A DNA stretch of 10,083 nucleotides, taken from Baffinella frigidus (lineage: Eukaryota > Cryptophyceae > Cryptomonadales > Baffinellaceae). This document shows, piece by piece, positions 1 through 4,500 of the stretch. Position 1 is the first letter of the stretch. Each line of letters opens with the position of its first letter. The stretch is taken from positions 267,347-277,429 of the forward strand of contig MU646497.1 in assembly GCA_026770585.1 (NCBI GenBank). Direction: 5' to 3'. The notes beneath the pieces were generated by a model. The model had not been told where the DNA came from. It was given only the letters and a program-made list of their open reading frames with translations, and made no database searches. The translations under genes were made by a program, and so were the position numbers.

Positions 1-189
1 TTCGGGCTTAGGGTTTCGGGTTTCGGGTTTCGGGTTTCGGGTTTCGGGTTTTCGGGTTTAGTGTTTCGGGTTTCGGGCTTAGGGTTTCGGGTTTCAGGTT
101 TCGGGTCTAGGGTTTTCGGGTTTAGTGTCTCGGGTTTCGGGCTTAGGGTTTCGGGGTTCGGGTTTCGGGTCTAGGGTTTGGGGTTTCGG
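1..189 (+). repeat. Degenerate TTTCGGG telomere-like tract
   Basis: About 26 tandem 7-bp units, mostly TTTCGGG with scattered TTTAGGG, TTTAGTG and TCTAGGG variants. The G-rich strand reads toward the inside of the window, so this is not the orientation of a left chromosome terminus; an interstitial tract, or a chromosome continuing to the left, is more likely. The closely spaced GGG runs could form G-quadruplexes. Confidence 0.85.
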
Positions 190-198
190 AGCACGGGA

Positions 199-220
199 GG
201 ACCTGCTCCTCGAGGCGGGT
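199..220 (-). other. Coding-like motif copy 1 between telomere-like tracts
   Basis: On the minus strand this reads LTRLEEQVL in one frame, a heptad-like peptide. The 21 bases at 200-220 match 305-325 at 18 of 21 positions. It lies between the TTTCGGG and TTTAGGG tracts and ends in CAG followed by GTC, a possible splice donor context. It may be a duplicated exon edge of the coiled-coil gene downstream on the minus strand. Too short to prove. Confidence 0.4.
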
Positions 221-302
221 TAGTTAGGGTTTGGTGTTTAGGGTTTAGGGTTTAGGGTTCAGAGTTGAGGGCTAAGGATTTAGGGTTTAGAGTTTAGGGC
301 GT
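221..302 (+). repeat. Degenerate TTTAGGG telomere-like tract
   Basis: Tandem 7-bp units of the TTTAGGG type with variants such as TTTGGTG, TTCAGAG and TTTAGAG. Same orientation as the 1-189 tract but built on the A variant rather than the C variant, so the two blocks probably amplified separately. Confidence 0.85.
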
Positions 303-304
303 AA

Positions 305-340
305 GACCTCCTCCGCAAGGCGGGTGAGCTCGGTCTTGCA
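305..340 (-). other. Coding-like motif copy 2, possible fourth exon of the coiled-coil gene
   Basis: Minus-strand reading gives KTELTRLAEEVL, then a stop inside the TTTAGGG tract. This fits the charged heptad style of the coiled-coil gene that ends just upstream on the same strand. The same frame can be entered in phase 0 from an AG at about 384-385. It could be the true last exon, or a duplicate of an exon edge like the copy at 199-220. Splicing into it is not established. Confidence 0.4.
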
Positions 341-426
341 TCGCCAGACCAGCGATATCCCCTCTCCCCCCGCGCGCCGCACCTACACCCCGCCACCCAT
401 CATTCAGACACACCCCTCACGGGCAG

Positions 427-1213
427 TCACCATCTGCCTTCATTTCGGAAAATCTGGGAAGCACGACGCAGGTTGCCCCTTCGAGGGGATCCAGCATGAA
501 AATTGGGAGAGGGGGGAGGCTGGAGCGGCACCCGGATGAGGTCGTGGGACTCCTGGGCGAGGCGGCGGCGCGCGCGGCGAAGCTCCTTGCGCGCTGCGAA
601 CAACCCGTTCTCCCCCCGCTCCCGCTCCTCGGCCAGCTGGGTCACCTCCTCCGACTTCGCGTCCAGCAGCTCCCGCAACCGCTTCATCTCCTCACCGCCG
701 CCACTGTCGCCGCCGCTCGCCTGGAAAGACCGAGCGTGTTACCCCGTGGCGTAGTGGTCGCATGCCCGGAGCATAATTTTCCCGGGTTGTAGGATCAGGG
801 AGATCTGACCTGGTCCCCGTCTTTATTTTCGTCGGAGCCAGTGACGAGGCGTGCTCGGAGGCGCGAGAGCTCGAGCGACTGCTCCTCCATCGCGCCCTTG
901 AGCCGCAGGTTGACCTGCAGGTGGGTTGGGGCTCGGCGTTTAGAGCACCGCCATTTCCTGCTGAACTCGATCCTGCCGTTCTGGCAACTGACCTGCCGTG
1001 TCTGCGAAAAACCATACCCGGGATCCAAACAGGGCATGGCCACACCTGTTCTGCGACTGCGCGGGCGTCCTGGGCATCTTCCAGCTCCCGCTCCAAGTCC
1101 TCCACCTCCGCTTCCAGAAAATCGTCCAAATCCTCGCCATCAGCTTCCCCGGGGGTCATTGCGGGGGTCAGCGAGCCCCCGACACTCGCGTGTCCTCCCC
1201 CGTCGTGCGCCAT
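427..1213 (-). CDS. Coiled-coil protein, three exons, 3' end uncertain
   Basis: No family recognised. Three minus-strand exons join in phase 0: 1213-1046 (56 codons from an ATG with G at -3 and +4), 914-810 (35 codons), and 720 down to a stop at 427 or an earlier donor after 532. Junctions are consensus: CAG|GTGTGG to CTGCAG|GTC (intron 131 bp), then CAG|GTCAGA to TTTCCAG|GCG (intron 89 bp, GGTAACACG as possible branch site). Exon 1 carries an acidic heptad run (FLEAEVEDLERELEDAQDAR), exon 2 continues it (NLRLKGAMEEQSLELSRLRA), and exon 3 adds a Gly/Ser linker and a basic-acidic helix (MKRLRELLDAKSEEVTQLAE, later ARKELRRARRRLA). No signal peptide or membrane segment. An in-frame start at 1420 exists, but its extension is low in helix character. 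After residue R of HDLIR the reading turns Pro-rich, so a donor at 531 (CGG|GTGCCG) into a downstream exon is plausible. Head to head with CutA1. Confidence 0.65.
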
Positions 1214-1541
1214 AACCAACGCCTCACCCCCATGCCGTCCATCCACGTCCTGCCCTCCGCGGATGGAAAGCCTTCGAGGCATCCCAGGCACGGGTAGAAG
1301 GCAGCGCTGCAAGGAAGCACCAGTGCCGAGCGGGAGCGGGCGTAGCCCCGCCGCATAGGAGCGCCTCGTGTGCAGTACCATGAGTAAACCCCAGAGGAGG
1401 TCGCGGCGGTGCCGCGCCATGGCCTGGCCAGAGGCCCTTCAGGTCCGGGGTCCCGGAGTCCGTTCCGAGGCGGATTTCGCGGAAAATGTGATGGTCAAAG
1501 TTCATGGTCAAAACTTTGTGATTTCGGCTGGGGAAGGGAAA
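1214..1541. promoter_or_regulatory. Shared intergenic region of two divergent genes
   Basis: These 328 bases separate the starts of the minus-strand coiled-coil gene and the plus-strand CutA1 gene, so both promoters should lie here. No TATA box is obvious. A direct repeat of ATGGTCAAA (about 1491-1499 and 1504-1512) is the only regular motif seen near the CutA1 start. Open reading frames crossing it lack conserved character and are treated as chance. Confidence 0.5.
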
Positions 1542-4500
1542 ATGCAGTCGCTCTTCCAAACGCCGCGGGCCCTGCTGCTCACCGGGTCCGGCCTGGCTAT
1601 CGGGCTGATGCTCTTCCCTTCAATGTACCTGTGCGCCGCTGCCCCCTCCCAGGGTGTGTCCTTCATCCTCCGGTCTCATTCCTCTTCCTCAAACGAATAC
1701 AATGTTGGCAGGCGCGGGATGACGGGGATGCTGGCTGGGCTCCGCGGGATGTCCACGGCCAAAACTGGGGTCTCCATCTGCTACATAACCGTGCCTGGCG
1801 CCAAGGTCCGGAATGCCCTCAGCCTCCCATGCGGTCCCTTCCCGGAAGGGCAACTTGCTCACTACGTGTCCCCACTTTCTGGTGACTGCTGGTGACTTGT
1901 GACGTACCTGTGCCCCACCCGGCAGACTGCAGACTCGCTCGCCGACAAGCTTGTCTCTTCGAAGCTGGCTGCGTGCGTCAATATCTTCCCGCAGATCACC
2001 TCAGTCTACACATGGGAGGGCAAAGTGAACAAAGACTCAGAGCTTCTCCTGATGGTACAGCCCTGGTCCTGATAGCACGGCATCCAGGCTCACGGAGGAA
2101 TAGTTTGACTCGCGGGTTCAGTTCGCCCAGGCGATTTCCCAACTGCCTCAGAACCATATTTTCCTCAAGCTCAAGTGGACAACCACCCTCGACCCCCGAG
2201 GTGAGAATCCTCCCATTCGGAACGAGACGTGAAGGGCGTTTCCCATCTCAGAGCCCTTACAGCTGTGACCCATCAGCACTAGCCGTCTGAACTGAGATGC
2301 GGAAACCTGGGTCTCATTCTCCGGTCCGCATGCGGAGTAAAGAGACATCACAGCCAGTAGACACGCCGGGTTTATGAGAAGCAACAGGCGCAGAGCTTCG
2401 ACGAGGAACACGGCTCGGTGCAATCAACAAACCGTGCCGTCGTGAACAGGGGACGTACTCTATTCGCGAATAGAGTACTAACGCGGGCCGGCGAGCTGGG
2501 CACTCAGGGCGTGGCTCCTGCTCTCAGGGATTTGCCGTAACGTTATTTTGAGCTACCACGATCCCGCCTCCTTAGGGTCCTTGGGATAGGCCTCCCGTAG
2601 GATCCTAAGAGATGGCGGGATGTTGGTTGCTCAGAACGTCGCCCAGGCGATTTTCCGACTGGTCCAGGACCATTTTCCGACTGGTCCAGGACCGGTCCTT
2701 GGCACTCAGGGCGTGGCTCCTGCTCTCGGGGATTTGCCGTAACGTTATTTTGAGCAACCACGATCCCGCCTCCGTAGGGTCCTTCCACACGAGGCTATCC
2801 ATGCGAACAGATTCATAAGTTAATTATTGGATTATTGCCCAGGAAACACGCCAAAAGTCAGCATTTGATCACGTTTCCGTACGGACATCCGTACGGAAAC
2901 GTGATCGTTTCCCCACAAATTTTAAAATGTCCTTTTATTCTGTTCGCATGGATAGCCTCGTGTGGTTGGGATAGGCCTCCTGTAGGATCCTAAGAGGTGG
3001 CGGGATGTTGGTTGCTCAAAACGTCGCCCAGGCGGTTTTCCGACTGGTCCAGGACCATGTTTCCCGAGCCTCGACCTGAAGACACCAACAACAGCTGCCC
3101 CCCGATGTGAGAATCCCATGTGGAAACACCTCTAATTTACAAACTTGATTTCAATGAAAATTACTACACGTGTGCTTTAATATTACTAATAAAGATCGTT
3201 CCGTGTGGTAAATTTCATGGAACCAAGTTTATAAATTATCAGTGTTTCCATATGAAATCTTCCTATTCGGAGCTACCCAGGACATAGCCCTTATCTGTGA
3301 CCGCGGACTAGCCGCCTGCACCATGATGCGGACACATGTGACATTCTCCGCTCCGCATGAGCGAATAGAGTAGAGCCAATCTGGTAGGACTTGGCCAAAG
3401 CGAAGTTCGAAGTTGCGAGATTGTGAACTTCTAGATGGACCGTAAATATTAGTAAACACCATATTTGTACTGCACCATTTGAATTTAAAACACTACATGT
3501 CCAAACGGGTCCATCTAGAAGTTCGCAATCTTGCAACTTCGAAGTTCGCGCTGGCCAAGTCCTACCACATTGGCTCTACTAACGCGGCCCGGCGAGCTTG
3601 ACACACGTCGTTTGGTGCACCCTGGATTTCGCGAGTTTGTGGATTTCCAAAAAACTCGATTCATGCTGCAGGTCAAAACACGCTCGGAGCTGACCAAGAC
3701 GCTCGCTGAATTTGTGCAAGACAACCATCCGTACGTGCCCTTTCCACGCCGGCACGGTTCGAAGATTGTACCGCTCGATAATAAGGGTACATAATGTACG
3801 TCATGTACAATAAGAGTACATAATGTACGTATAATGTATGTATAAGAGTACATAATGTACGTTATGTATAAGAGTACATAATGTGTAAGAGTACATAATG
3901 TACGTTATGTATAGGAGTACATAATGTATAAGAGTACATAATGTACGTTATGTATAAGAGTACATAATGTATAAGAGTACATGATGTACGTTATGTATAC
4001 GCACCATAAGGCGCGCCTACTACCCCCAGGGATGGGCCGTAACGTTATTTGATCAACCAAGATCCCGCACTCTCTTGGGAGCCTACAGGAGGCCTATCTC
4101 AAGGACCCTAAGGAGGCCCTCAGAGGGGGTGCGGGTGCTTGCATTCGAGATGACCATCCGTACGTCCCCTTTCCACGACGGCACGGTTCGTAGATTGTAC
4201 GGATCGGTACAATAAGGGTACATAATGTACGTTATGTGCAATAAGAGTACATAATGTACGTTATGTATACGCGCCATAAGGCGTGCCTACGCCGTATGCT
4301 GCCCAGGGATGTGCTGTAACGTTATTTGGGGTTTCACCATCCGTACGTCCCCATTCCACGACGGCACTCTTCGTTGATGGCACCGAGCCGTGTGCCTCGC
4401 CGAAGCTAACGTTATTTTGAGCGACCAAAATCCCGCCCCCTCTGCATAGCCTGTATGAGGCCTATCCCAAGCACCCTCGTGAGGCCCTCTGAGGGGGTGC

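Larger units (their letters stand above)
2121..2497 (+). repeat. Segmental duplication copy S1
   Basis: Diverged homologue of 3022-3597. Both run from a cgcccaggcg-(g/a)tttcc stretch through GTGAGAATCC, CCCTTA(T/C)..CTGTGACC, ACTAGCCG and TCCGCATG to GCGAATAGAG and AACGCGG..CCGGCGAGCT. S1 carries an extra block at about 2335-2460 (the G1 repeat) absent from S2, and lacks the two elements inserted in S2. Confidence 0.7.
2701..3056. mobile_element. MITE-like element A, copy 2, split by a nested element
   Basis: Left part 2701-2784 and right part 2966-3056 are homologous to the two halves of copy 1. Between them sits a 181-bp element with 27-bp perfect inverted ends. The order is A first, nested element later. 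Confidence 0.8.
3022..3597 (+). repeat. Segmental duplication copy S2
   Basis: Homologue of 2121-2497 enlarged by the N2 and N3 insertions. It runs to the 3' part of intron 2, about 75 bases before exon 3. The pair shows that intron 2 grew by tandem duplication and then accumulated elements. Confidence 0.7.
2055..3671 (+). other. CutA1 intron 2, expanded by repeats (1617 bp)
   Basis: Starts GTACAG, ends ATGCTGCAG. It is made of two diverged copies of one segment (about 2121-2497 and 3022-3597) separated by two copies of a MITE-like element, with three further inverted-repeat elements nested inside. About 2061-2120 and 3598-3671 are single-copy with nothing recognised. Removing the intron joins LLLM to VKTRSEL, the correct CutA1 sequence. 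Confidence 0.85.

Noticed and set aside
1-302. A true left telomere
   Set aside because: The strand orientation is opposite to that of a left terminus and the repeats are degenerate.
841-1358. Several plus-strand open frames of 99-145 codons
   Set aside because: GC-rich shadows antisense to the coiled-coil exons, with Arg/Pro/Ser-rich low-complexity products.
692-1420. A single 242-codon minus-strand open frame
   Set aside because: Only its middle part (exon 1, 1046-1213) is coding-like; after 1046 the helix pattern stops at a consensus donor and resumes in another frame, so a spliced gene explains it better.
3531-3794. An 87-codon open frame as a stand-alone gene
   Set aside because: Its CutA1-like part starts exactly at a CTGCAG acceptor and ends at GTACGT; the rest is antisense to a MITE arm and intron sequence.
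3779-3998. CRISPR-like array
   Set aside because: Units are directly tandem without unique spacers, and the context is a eukaryotic intron.
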